DNA of 47,833 nt from Streptomyces ficellus (GTDB lineage: Bacteria; Actinomycetota; Actinomycetes; Streptomycetales; Streptomycetaceae), in NCBI RefSeq assembly GCF_030406405.1, contig NZ_JAUEPL010000030.1:35852-83684 (forward strand), read 5' to 3'. A program made the position numbers and the translations under genes. A model generated the notes under the pieces. That model was not told the DNA's origin, made no database searches, and was given only the letters and a program-made list of their open reading frames with translations. Positions 22,245 through 29,929 of the stretch are shown piece after piece (position 1 is the first letter of the stretch; each line of letters starts with the position of its first letter).

Positions 22245-23867
22245 ATGGCCAAGATCATCGCGTTCGACGAGGAGGCACGGCGCGGCCTCGAGCGCGGCAT
22301 GAACCAGCTCGCCGACGCCGTCAAGGTGACCCTGGGCCCCAAGGGTCGCAACGTCGTCCTCGAGAAGAAGTGGGGCGCCCCCACGATCACCAACGATGGT
22401 GTTTCCATCGCCAAGGAGATCGAGCTCGAGGACCCGTACGAGAAGATCGGCGCCGAGCTGGTCAAGGAAGTCGCCAAGAAGACGGACGACGTCGCCGGTG
22501 ACGGTACGACCACGGCGACCGTCCTCGCCCAGGCGCTCGTCCGCGAGGGTCTGCGCAACGTCGCCGCCGGCGCCAACCCGATGGCGCTCAAGCGCGGCAT
22601 CGAGAAGGCCGTCGAGGCCGTCTCCGGTGCGCTGCTGGAGCAGGCGAAGGATGTCGAGACCAAGGAGCAGATCGCCTCCACGGCCTCCATCTCCGCCGCC
22701 GACACCCAGATCGGCGAGCTCATCGCCGAGGCCATGGACAAGGTCGGCAAGGAAGGCGTCATCACCGTCGAGGAGTCCCAGACCTTCGGTCTGGAGCTGG
22801 AGCTCACCGAGGGTATGCGCTTCGACAAGGGCTACATCTCGGCGTACTTCGCCACCGACATGGAGCGTATGGAGGCGTCGCTCGACGACCCGTACATCCT
22901 GATCGTCAACTCCAAGGTCAGCAACGTGAAGGACCTCCTTCCGCTGCTGGAGAAGGTCATGCAGTCGGGCAAGCCGCTGCTGATCATCGCCGAGGACGTC
23001 GAGGGCGAGGCCCTGTCGACCCTGGTCGTCAACAAGATCCGCGGCACGTTCAAGTCCGTCGCCGTCAAGGCCCCGGGCTTCGGCGACCGCCGCAAGGCCA
23101 TGCTGAACGACATCGCCATCCTCACCGGTGGCCAGGTCATCTCCGAGGAGGTCGGCCTCAAGCTGGAGAACGCCGGCCTGGACCTCCTGGGCCGCGCCCG
23201 CAAGGTCGTCATCACCAAGGACGAGACCACGATCGTCGACGGTGCCGGTGACAGCGAGCAGGTTCAGGGCCGCGTCAACCAGATCCGCGCCGAGATCGAG
23301 CAGTCCGACTCGGACTACGACCGCGAGAAGCTCCAGGAGCGCCTGGCGAAGCTCGCGGGCGGCGTGGCCGTCATCAAGGCCGGTGCCGCCACCGAGGTGG
23401 AGCTCAAGGAGCGCAAGCACCGCATCGAGGACGCGGTGCGCAACGCCAAGGCCGCCGTCGAGGAGGGCATCGTCGCCGGTGGTGGCGTGGCCCTGCTCCA
23501 GGCCTCCTCGGTCTTCGAGAAGCTGGACCTGGAGGGCGACGAGGCCACGGGTGCCAACGCCGTCAAGCTGGCGCTGGAGGCCCCGCTCAAGCAGATCGCC
23601 GTCAACGGTGGTCTCGAGGGCGGCGTCATCGTCGAGAAGGTGCGCAACCTGCCCGTCGGCCACGGCCTGAACGCCGCGACCGGTGAGTACGTCGACATGA
23701 TGGCCGAGGGCATCATCGACCCCGCCAAGGTGACCCGCTCTGCCCTGCAGAACGCGGCCTCCATCGCGGCGCTGTTCCTCACCACCGAGGCCGTCATCGC
23801 CGACAAGCCGGAGAAGGCCTCGGCCGGTGCCCCGGGCGGCATGCCGGGCGGTGACATGGACTTCTGA
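22245..23867 (+). CDS. groEL2: 60-kDa chaperonin GroEL (second-copy type, no groES beside it)
   Basis: A 540-residue chaperonin beginning AKIIAFDEEARRGLERGMNQ. The ATP-site motif DGTTTATVLAQ, KAPGFGDRRKAML and AAVEEGIVAGGG are intact. It ends with GGMPGGDMDF, the Gly/Met tail typical of GroEL, rather than the His-rich tail of many GroEL1 copies. It folds proteins in the cytoplasm with GroES, whose gene is not here; a solitary groEL after a cold-shock gene is the groEL2 arrangement in streptomycetes. The ATG follows GGGAGGA. Control by HrcA is expected from two CIRCE elements. Confidence 0.96.
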   Translation: MAKIIAFDEEARRGLERGMNQLADAVKVTLGPKGRNVVLEKKWGAPTITNDGVSIAKEIELEDPYEKIGAELVKEVAKKTDDVAGDGTTTATVLAQALVREGLRNVAAGANPMALKRGIEKAVEAVSGALLEQAKDVETKEQIASTASISAADTQIGELIAEAMDKVGKEGVITVEESQTFGLELELTEGMRFDKGYISAYFATDMERMEASLDDPYILIVNSKVSNVKDLLPLLEKVMQSGKPLLIIAEDVEGEALSTLVVNKIRGTFKSVAVKAPGFGDRRKAMLNDIAILTGGQVISEEVGLKLENAGLDLLGRARKVVITKDETTIVDGAGDSEQVQGRVNQIRAEIEQSDSDYDREKLQERLAKLAGGVAVIKAGAATEVELKERKHRIEDAVRNAKAAVEEGIVAGGGVALLQASSVFEKLDLEGDEATGANAVKLALEAPLKQIAVNGGLEGGVIVEKVRNLPVGHGLNAATGEYVDMMAEGIIDPAKVTRSALQNAASIAALFLTTEAVIADKPEKASAGAPGGMPGGDMDF

Positions 23868-23900
23868 TCCCTTCGAGGATCGGTAAGTTCCGTTACGGAA

Positions 23901-23941
23901 CCGAGGGCGGTACCCCTTCTGCGAGGGGGTGCCGCCCTCGG
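23901..23941 (+). terminator. Hairpin terminator after groEL
   Basis: A stem of about 16 pairs (CCGAGGGCGGTACCCC with its near-complement, one G-U pair) and an eight-base loop, 33 bases after the stop. It lies before the end of the convergent Uma2 gene. Confidence 0.85.
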
Positions 23942-23961
23942 GCGTTTCCTGGGCCCCGTGC

Positions 23962-24642
23962 TCAGTGGGCGTAGTCCTTGAGCTTCTCGGTGTCGAGGGT
24001 GATGTTGACGGGGTCGGGGAGCGTGACGGTGTCGCCGTACTTGTAGAGGACGTTCTTCTGATACGTCCCGTGCTCCGGCTCGCTGTGGACGGTGAGCGTG
24101 TCGGAGCTGCCGTCGATGAGGAGAAAGACGGGGATGCCCGCCTGGGCGTATCCGATGCCCTTCTCCTTGCGGTCCCGGCGGTCGGTGTCGGAGTCGAAGG
24201 ACGTGACTTCCACCGTCATGAGGACACCCGCCGGGTCCGCCCAGTCGCCGTGCCCGGCGAAGTAACCCACGGGCGTGAGCGCGCCATCGGGTTTCGCCCG
24301 CCCGTTCCGGTAACCCTCGACCAGCAGGCCCTGCTCGGGATGGAGGTCGAGATCGGGGCGCTGCTGCATGCACTGCCGGATCAGCCACATGATGATCGAT
24401 CCGTGGTCGCCGTCGGGCACGGGCTTGACCTTCAGCCTTCCGTTGATGAGTTCCAGCGTGACGGTCTCCGGGGCGCTGCGGGCGAGTTCCTCGAAATCCT
24501 CGACGTCCATCGGGCCGTGCTTGACGCACAGCCTCCCGCCGAGAAATTCCAGCCGGTTCCTCACCGTCTTCGGGGCCCGGCGGACAAGCTCCTCGAAGTC
24601 CTCGACGGGCATCTGCGGGCGCTCTTCGGTGCCAGGGGTCAT
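23962..24642 (-). CDS. Uma2-family (DUF820) restriction-endonuclease-fold protein with duplicated N-terminus
   Basis: A 226-residue protein. Residues about 70-226 form a Uma2 domain: LELINGRLKVKPVPDGDHG, PDGAL, VLMTVEVTSFDSDTDRRDRKEKGIGYAQAGIPVFLLID, which contains the PD-(D/E)xK-like core (PDG, then E-V around the TVEVTS strand). The extreme N-terminus repeats the first domain element: VEDFEEL-(V/A)R-(R/S)APKTV/APETV appears twice, about 37 residues apart. The family is abundant in cyanobacteria and streptomycetes; its role is not settled. A GGAGGAGG site precedes ATG 24642. It opens the accessory gene block. Confidence 0.8.
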   Translation of the reverse strand: MTPGTEERPQMPVEDFEELVRRAPKTVRNRLEFLGGRLCVKHGPMDVEDFEELARSAPETVTLELINGRLKVKPVPDGDHGSIIMWLIRQCMQQRPDLDLHPEQGLLVEGYRNGRAKPDGALTPVGYFAGHGDWADPAGVLMTVEVTSFDSDTDRRDRKEKGIGYAQAGIPVFLLIDGSSDTLTVHSEPEHGTYQKNVLYKYGDTVTLPDPVNITLDTEKLKDYAH

Positions 24643-24689
24643 CGTGTCGCCTCCTCCCCAACATCGTGCCCCGCTTCTGGTGCGAGTGG

Positions 24690-25535
24690 TCATGTGTGGC
24701 TCCTTTCGGGCCGGCGGGTGGCTGCCGCTCTGGCCTCGGCGGCGCGGGCGCGGACCTCGTCGGGAGCGAGGGTGGATCGGGGTACGGGGACGGGCTCGCC
24801 GCGGCAGGGGGCGCATTCGCCGGACAGGAGGGCTTCCGGGCGGGCCGGGTCGCCGCATGTGGCGCACTCCAGGACGCGCAGGGGCGGGCGGTAGGGCTCG
24901 GTGCGCTCGGGTGGGATCTTGGTGGTGAGGCGGGTACGGGCCAGCGCGACCGGGCGGTGCACCTGCTGCGGGAGGCCGGCGGTCAGGGCGTGCATGATGT
25001 GCCGTTCGTCGGCGCCCCGCTCGAACCACTCGCTGACCAGCGGCTCCAGCGCCGTGCAGTCCTGGGCGGACAGTGACATCATCGGCTCCTCGCGCCCCAG
25101 CGCGGCCAGCAGGATGAACGCCCGTGATCGGGTCTGTCGCCGGGGCTTGTCCTCCGGGACGTCCCCGCGCTGGAACGCCGCCCACCACTCGTCGTCCCGC
25201 GCGGTACGCGACCACCACGTCCGCGTCACCCAGTGCTGGCTGCCCGAGCCCGCGGTGTGCTCCAGCCCCCGGCGCAGATGACCCGCGCGGACCAGGTTGT
25301 TCAGCGCGGTGCGGATGGCGCACTGGCCGTACGCGGGGATGAACTTGGCGAGCGTCTTGTACGAGATGTCGGCGCCCTCATCCAGCCGGTCGATGTAGCC
25401 CGCGATGCTCGCCTCACGCGGCGGCAGGTGGTCGAAGTCATGCGCGGTCGCGGGCTTCTGACCAGGCGCGGAACGCTTGCCGTAACCGGGGTTGGCGAGG
25501 GGGTGCTCGGCAGCACTAAGCTCGGCGTCAGCCAT
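24690..25535 (-). CDS. Predicted DNA-binding protein: winged helix plus C-terminal zinc ribbon
   Basis: A 281-residue protein. Residues about 38-110 look like a winged helix (ASIAGYIDRLDEGADISYKTLA, YGQCAIRTALNNLVRAGHL, then a basic wing RRGLEHTAGSGSQHWVTR, read as separate segments). Residues about 235-255 hold two CxxC knuckles (CATC, CAPC). The middle is helical with Arg-rich parts. Relatives are sometimes annotated as MarR-like, but I cannot assign a specific family. It is transcribed in the same direction as Uma2 and the XRE/DUF397 pair, and may belong to a small mobile or lineage-specific block. Its function is unknown; a transcription or replication factor is possible. Confidence 0.68.
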   Translation of the reverse strand: MADAELSAAEHPLANPGYGKRSAPGQKPATAHDFDHLPPREASIAGYIDRLDEGADISYKTLAKFIPAYGQCAIRTALNNLVRAGHLRRGLEHTAGSGSQHWVTRTWWSRTARDDEWWAAFQRGDVPEDKPRRQTRSRAFILLAALGREEPMMSLSAQDCTALEPLVSEWFERGADERHIMHALTAGLPQQVHRPVALARTRLTTKIPPERTEPYRPPLRVLECATCGDPARPEALLSGECAPCRGEPVPVPRSTLAPDEVRARAAEARAAATRRPERSHT

Positions 25536-25765
25536 GGGATCGGTGTTTCCTTACGTGTGTCGATCTCGGTGGTCAGGCCCTCGCATGGTGTTGCCGCACC
25601 GGCGGGGGCCGTTCGTTATTCGGGCACGCTAGAGGCTCATCACCCTACGTGGCAAATGCACTTCGCATAGTCAGATTGGCGACAACTCGCCGGGTGGGTG
25701 GGCGGGTTATCAATCAGACCCTCAGTACCAATCCTTGTTAAGAGGGCTCGATGCTCGGGGATTGA

Positions 25766-25796
25766 GCCCCGGGGCCTGAGGCGTGATCCCCGGGGC
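25766..25796 (-). terminator. Hairpin after the DUF397 gene
   Basis: A 9-bp perfect stem (GCCCCGGGG with its complement) with a 13-base loop, 14 bases downstream of the DUF397 stop on the minus strand. The rest of the 25536-25809 gap is relatively AT-rich and holds nothing else I recognise. Confidence 0.6.
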
Positions 25797-25809
25797 CGGT
25801 ACGCAACTG

Positions 25810-26052
25810 CTACTGCTTGAGGTCCGCTACGAACGCGGACCACGCGGCGGCCCGGAACACGAGCTTCGGGCCGCCGGGGTTCTTGGAGTCACGGACGGGG
25901 ACGATGTCGGGGTGGCCATCGGCGACTTCGAGGCAGTTGCCGCCGTCGCCGCCGCTGTGCGTGGACTTGCGCCAGGTGGCCACTTCCACGCAGTTGCCGC
26001 CTTCGCCGCCGCTGTAGCTGGACTTGCGCCACTCAAGGATGTCGATCTTCAT
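25810..26052 (-). CDS. DUF397 small protein with duplicated core motif
   Basis: An 80-residue protein of the streptomycete DUF397 family. The family motif W-R-K-S-(S/T)-(Y/H)-S-G-G-x-G-G-N-C-(V/L)-E-V-A occurs twice in a row (about residues 8-25 and 27-44), where usual members have one. The C-terminal half has VPVRDSKNPGGPKLVF and W..F, normal for the family. DUF397 proteins are encoded next to XRE regulators such as WhiJ-type proteins and are thought to modulate them. The start overlaps the XRE gene by 20 bases, so the two are translationally coupled. Confidence 0.88.
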   Translation of the reverse strand: MKIDILEWRKSSYSGGEGGNCVEVATWRKSTHSGGDGGNCLEVADGHPDIVPVRDSKNPGGPKLVFRAAAWSAFVADLKQ

Positions 26053-26875
26053 GGGCGTAATCCTCCGCCACTGATTCGATCAGGGCCAGGGATTCTTGGG
26101 GTGACGCTGCGCTGGCCCTCACCAGATCGTATGACAGTTCGTACCGTGCGACGGCTGCTGGGTTGTCTTCCAACTGACCGGTGCCCAGCACTTCCAGATA
26201 GGCGAGCGGAGGCGCGTCGTCGAAGGCCATCAACCTCAGCGCTCCGTTCGATGAGGCGTGCGCCCCCGCTTCGAACGGCAGCACCTGCACGATGATCCTG
26301 TGCCTGCGCGCCAGCTCCGCCACGTACCCCAGCGCCTCCGCCATCACCCCCGCGCCGCCGACCTTTCGCCTCAGCACGGCTTCGTCCAGAACTGCCCAAA
26401 ACAGCGGCTTCGTTGGATCGTCCAGCAGGTGCGAGCGGGCGAGTCGTGCCTCGACCAGGCCGTCGATGACGTCTTCCGTGGCGGTCGGCTGGTACGCGCG
26501 GAAGACCTCACGCGCGTACGCCTCCGTCTGCAACACGCCCGGGATCAGCAGCGGTGCGTACTCCTTGATGGCCGTCGCGACCGCTTCCGCCTCCGCCGCT
26601 TCCGCGAAATGATCGGGATACTTCGACTTGTTGGCGGCCTTGCAGTTGCGCTCGAAGAAGCCGTTCGTGCCGAGTATCTCGTCCAGCTTGGCCGCGATCT
26701 CCGGCTGCATGCGGCGCGTGCCGGCCTCCAATTGGCCGATGAACGAGCCGCTCACGAAGAGCGCCTCGCCCAGCGCATCCTGGCTTAGACCGGCGTTTTC
26801 ACGGGCATGACGCAGTTCGGCGCCAAGAAGTGCCCTGGGCGAAGATGACGGATCTAGATCCTTTGGACCGGGCAT
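26033..26875 (-). CDS. XRE-family regulator with DUF5753-type domain (WhiJ/Scr1 class)
   Basis: A 280-residue protein. The N-terminal XRE helix-turn-helix (about 15-75) reads LGAELRHARENAGLSQDALGEAL...GQLEAGTRRM. The C-terminal domain (about 95-270) has LLIPGVLQTEAYAREVFRAY, LDEAVLRRKVGG, QVLPFEAGAHASSNGALRLMAF and RYELSYDLVRASAASPQESLALI, typical of the DUF5753 region of these regulators (read as separate segments). They usually repress in pair with a DUF397 protein and affect development. A GGGAG site precedes ATG. It is divergent from two tiny genes; the shared 115-base gap is the likely target. Confidence 0.88.
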   Translation of the reverse strand: MPGPKDLDPSSSPRALLGAELRHARENAGLSQDALGEALFVSGSFIGQLEAGTRRMQPEIAAKLDEILGTNGFFERNCKAANKSKYPDHFAEAAEAEAVATAIKEYAPLLIPGVLQTEAYAREVFRAYQPTATEDVIDGLVEARLARSHLLDDPTKPLFWAVLDEAVLRRKVGGAGVMAEALGYVAELARRHRIIVQVLPFEAGAHASSNGALRLMAFDDAPPLAYLEVLGTGQLEDNPAAVARYELSYDLVRASAASPQESLALIESVAEDYAHEDRHP

Positions 26876-26990
26876 GTGTCAACTCCCGTTAGCACAGATG
26901 GGGTTGTTGGGCCGCCATTGCTTTCAGGCTAGCCTCTAATCGACCACTCTGTGTGCAGAACCCGAACACACAGCGTGGAGGTGCCTGGTC

Positions 26991-27206
26991 ATGGGGTTGC
27001 GATCGGCGGAGCGGCTGCGAGCGGCCGAGGACGTAGTGGCTCAGTTGCGGGACGAATTGGCCAGGGTGGGGGTCACTCTGCCGTCCCTGCGCGTGGACCC
27101 GGTGTCGGCCGCGAGCGACGCACCGTATCCGCTGATCGATCTCGGTCGCTGCAACATGGACACCGCCATGCGGCTGGTCGCCTTTCTGTGCGAGGCGCGC
27201 CGATGA
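26991..27206 (+). CDS. Small protein of unknown function, 71 residues, divergent from the XRE regulator
   Basis: I do not recognise a named family. The N-terminal half is a charged amphipathic helix (RSAERLRAAEDVVAQLRDEL) that could form a coiled coil. The C-terminal half has PLIDLGRCNMDTAMRLVAFLCEA. A GTGGAGGT ribosome site lies seven or so bases before ATG. The stop overlaps the next start (ATGA), so the two small genes form an operon. Tiny genes of this sort commonly lie opposite XRE/DUF397 pairs in streptomycetes, and may be regulated by them. Confidence 0.7.
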   Translation: MGLRSAERLRAAEDVVAQLRDELARVGVTLPSLRVDPVSAASDAPYPLIDLGRCNMDTAMRLVAFLCEARR

Positions 27207-27406
27207 GGAAGGGCGAGTACGTGATCGACACCCGTGACGGGCGGGTGGGTCAGGTCATGGGGAAGGTCGGCGGCTACGTACAGCTCCGTCCGCCGGGCGG
27301 CGGCCGGGAGTGGGACTGCCCGGACGACGCCCTGGCCCCCGCACCGCCGGGGGAGGTACTGCGCGCCCGGGTGCGGGAGCTGAACCGGCAGCATCGCCTG
27401 CCGTGA
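27203..27406 (+). CDS. Small protein of unknown function, 67 residues, coupled to the preceding gene
   Basis: The start ATG overlaps the upstream stop by four bases. The protein begins MRKGEYVIDTRDGRVGQVMG, followed by YVQLRPPGGGREWDCPDDAL and a basic C-terminal helix. The N-terminal half looks like a small SH3-like beta barrel (a KOW/PRC-like strand pattern), which is only a visual impression. There is no signal peptide. A longer upstream frame exists but it would overlap the previous gene and lacks a ribosome site. Confidence 0.7.
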   Translation: MRKGEYVIDTRDGRVGQVMGKVGGYVQLRPPGGGREWDCPDDALAPAPPGEVLRARVRELNRQHRLP

Positions 27407-27496
27407 AGGGCGTCGGCCGTCAAGCTGCCCGGACTAGGGGTTCTGTGCATTCGTCGCCGGTTCGAGTGAGGCTTCCGAGACGGGCGGCCGGTCGCC

Positions 27497-28894
27497 TCAA
27501 GGGGCGGGTGGGGGGCTAAGGAGTTCCTTGTTGATGCCGAAGAGGTACGTGGCGGCGAACCCGGCGGCGTAGCCGACCAGCAGGCCGCCCGCGTAGACCG
27601 CGACCGTGGTGAGGCTCAGGCCGCGTTCGCCGTGGAGCAGGGGGAACAGGGCCCAGCCGGAGGGGCCGATCGCCGTGGAGCCGACCGTGTCGCCGAGCAT
27701 GTGGAACAGGCCGATGAAGCCGCCGCCGAACGCCCCGCCCACGCAGGCCGTGACGAACGGGCGGCCGAGGGGGAGCGAGACGCCGTAGATGAGTGGTTCG
27801 CCGACGCCCAGGAGCCCGGCGGGGAGCGCCGAGCGGATGGTGCGCCGGATGGCGGTGTGGCGGCGGAGGCGTACGTAGACGGCGGCGGCCGCGCCGACCT
27901 GGCCCGCGCCCGCCATGGCGAGGATGGGCAGGAGGACGGTGAAGCCCTGCTGCTCGATGAGGGTGGTGTGGATCGGGATCAGCGCCTGGTGCAGGCCCAG
28001 CATCACGAGCGGCAGGAACAGCCCGCCGAGTACGAAGCCGGCCACCGCGCCGCCGCCCGCGAGCAGCCAGTCGGCGCCCTTGCCGATGGCGGCGGAGACC
28101 TCTCCGGCGACGAACATCAGGCCGTAGACGGTGACCAGGCCCGCGAGGAGGACGGTGAGGGTGGGCGTGACGAGCACGTCCAGGGCCTCGGGGATGCGGC
28201 GGCGGCACCACTTCTCGATGTGCGCGGCGAGCGCGGCGGCGGCCAGCGCGCCCAGGACGCCGCCCTGGCCGGGGGAGAGCTGCTGGCCGAAGGCCTCGAC
28301 CTTGGCGACGCCCGCGTACACGATGATCGCGGCGACCGCGCCGCCCAGTACCGGCGTACCGCCGAACTCCTTCGCCGTGTTGATGCCGACGAAGACGGCG
28401 ATCAGCGCCATGAAGCCCGACGCGATGGCGGTGAGGGCGGGGGTCAGGGCGGGCAGCCAGTGGAGGTTGAGCAGCAGGCCGCTCAGCCCGGCGATGATGC
28501 CGCAGCCGATCAGGGCGGGGATGAGCGGGACGAAGATGTTGGCGAGGCGGCGGAGGAACAGCTTGGCGGGGGTGGCGTTCCGGGTCTTCTGGGCGGCCTT
28601 GATGGCTTCGCCACGGGTCTGGACGAGGAGCGCTTCGAACTCGGGGGTGACGCGGGCGACGGTGCCGGGGCCGAGGACGATCTGGTACGTCTCGTCGTCC
28701 TCGACGATGCCCAGCACGGCGGGAAGGGCTCTGAGTTCGTCGTCGCGGACGAGGGCGCGGTCGCGCAGGCCGACGCGGAGGCGGGTCATGCAGTGCGCGA
28801 CGGAGGTGACGTTCGCGGCGCCGCCGACCAGGGGGAGGAGGGCGGCGGCGGTGGTGCGAGGGTTGGCGCGGGGGTTGGTGCGGGGGTCGGTCAT
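27497..28894 (-). CDS. murP: PTS permease EIIBC, glucose/sucrose superfamily, probable MurNAc transporter
   Basis: A 465-residue membrane protein. The EIIB domain (about 15-90) carries the phosphorylated Cys, C35, in SVAHCMTRLRVGLRD. The EIIC domain (about 115-460) has about ten membrane spans, with PLIPALIGCGIIAGL, VFVGINTAKEFGG, LGLHQALIPIHTTLIEQQG and GVGEPLIYGVSLPL, the sugar-binding signature GEPLIYG. No EIIA domain is present, as in MurP, so the general EIIA (Crr) must supply phosphate. The gene follows murQ on the same strand, supporting MurNAc uptake with conversion to MurNAc-6-phosphate. No strong ribosome site is seen before ATG 28894; the symbol rests on context. Confidence 0.82.
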   Translation of the reverse strand: MTDPRTNPRANPRTTAAALLPLVGGAANVTSVAHCMTRLRVGLRDRALVRDDELRALPAVLGIVEDDETYQIVLGPGTVARVTPEFEALLVQTRGEAIKAAQKTRNATPAKLFLRRLANIFVPLIPALIGCGIIAGLSGLLLNLHWLPALTPALTAIASGFMALIAVFVGINTAKEFGGTPVLGGAVAAIIVYAGVAKVEAFGQQLSPGQGGVLGALAAAALAAHIEKWCRRRIPEALDVLVTPTLTVLLAGLVTVYGLMFVAGEVSAAIGKGADWLLAGGGAVAGFVLGGLFLPLVMLGLHQALIPIHTTLIEQQGFTVLLPILAMAGAGQVGAAAAVYVRLRRHTAIRRTIRSALPAGLLGVGEPLIYGVSLPLGRPFVTACVGGAFGGGFIGLFHMLGDTVGSTAIGPSGWALFPLLHGERGLSLTTVAVYAGGLLVGYAAGFAATYLFGINKELLSPPPAP

Positions 28895-29001
28895 GGCGCG
28901 GATGGTGCCAGGGGGCGGGGGGAGCGGCGGCGGGTCCGCGCCGGTGGGTGGGTTGTGCCCACCCGTTCCGCCCCCTGCGGTGCGACCGCGCACGGCCCGC
29001 C

Positions 29002-29904
29002 CTATTGGTTGAGGGCTGCTCGGAGGTGGCCGCCGGTCTTGGTGAGGAGCTCGGCCGCCGTCTCGGGGTCGACGCCCGCGAGGAGGGTGAGGATCGCGGG
29101 CTTCACCTCGCCGTCCGTCGCCGTGAGCGCCGCCTCGATCTCGGCGTCGGGCGCGCCGGTCGCCAGGGCGACGATGCGGTGCGAGCGGGCGCGGAGCTTC
29201 TCGTTCGAGGCGCGGACGTCCACCATGAGGTTCCCGTACGTCTTGCCGAGGCGGATCATCGTGATCGTCGAGATCATGTTGAGGACCAGCTTCTGGGCGG
29301 TCCCGGCCTTCAGGCGGGTCGAGCCCGTGAGGAACTCCGGGCCGACGACGACCTCGATGCCGTGCTCGGCGGCCGCCGCGAGGGCGCTGTGCGCGTTGCA
29401 GGACAGGCCGATGGTCAACGCCCCCTTCGCACGGGCGTGCTCCACCGCGCCGACCGCGTACGGGGTGCGGCCGGAGGCGGAGATGCCGACCACCGTGTCG
29501 TCGGGGCCGACGCGGAGGGCCGTCAGGTCGGCGGCGGCCAGCTCGCGGGAGTCCTCGGCGCCCTCGACCGCCTCCAGCATCGCCGTGGGGCCGCCCGCGA
29601 TGAGGGCGACGACCTGGGAGGGGTCGGTGTTGAACGTGGGCGGGCACTCGCTGGCGTCCAGCACGCCGAGCCTGCCGGCCGTGCCCGCGCCCGCGTAGAC
29701 GAGGCGGCCGCAGCGTGCCATCCGCTCGGCGGCCGCGTCGATCGCGGCGGCGATCCGGGGCAGCTGGGTGGCGACGGCGCCGGGGACCGACTGGTCCTCG
29801 GCGTTCATCAGGCGGGCGATCTCGGCGGTGGGGAGCTGGTCGATGTCCGCCAGTTCGGGGCGGAAGGCTTCGGTGGTGAGGGTGGCGAGCTCGGTAGGGT
29901 TCAT
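29002..29904 (-). CDS. murQ: N-acetylmuramic acid 6-phosphate etherase
   Basis: A 300-residue SIS-fold enzyme of normal length. Motifs: YAGAGTAGRLGVLDASECPPTF (the catalytic Glu lies in ASECPP), GISASGRTPYAVGA (phosphosugar loop), EVVVGPEFLTGSTRLKAGTAQKLVLNM and KTYGNLMVDV (each read as separate parts). It splits MurNAc-6-phosphate to GlcNAc-6-phosphate and D-lactate. The product is the substrate of NagA encoded at 9867-11222. The AGTAG loop has Ala where most relatives have Ser. It is 25 bases downstream of the RpiR-type regulator and 107 upstream of the PTS permease, so one operon is likely. Confidence 0.94.
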   Translation of the reverse strand: MNPTELATLTTEAFRPELADIDQLPTAEIARLMNAEDQSVPGAVATQLPRIAAAIDAAAERMARCGRLVYAGAGTAGRLGVLDASECPPTFNTDPSQVVALIAGGPTAMLEAVEGAEDSRELAAADLTALRVGPDDTVVGISASGRTPYAVGAVEHARAKGALTIGLSCNAHSALAAAAEHGIEVVVGPEFLTGSTRLKAGTAQKLVLNMISTITMIRLGKTYGNLMVDVRASNEKLRARSHRIVALATGAPDAEIEAALTATDGEVKPAILTLLAGVDPETAAELLTKTGGHLRAALNQ

Positions 29905-29929
29905 CTGGGCGTGCTCTTTCGCGGGGCGG

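Noticed and set aside
26951..27406. A longer frame extending the 67-residue gene upstream
   Set aside because: It overlaps the 71-residue gene entirely, and has no ribosome site. The ATGA overlap at 27203 is the better start.
27450..27490. tRNA-like GGTTCGAG loop downstream of the tiny genes
   Set aside because: The sequence CCGGTTCGAGTGAGG resembles a T-arm, but no matching acceptor, D-arm or anticodon arm can be folded around it. A degraded tRNA or attachment site remains possible.
27594..27612. A TAGACC core within the PTS gene as a fourth DasR site
   Set aside because: The outer bases do not match the dre and it is inside a coding region.
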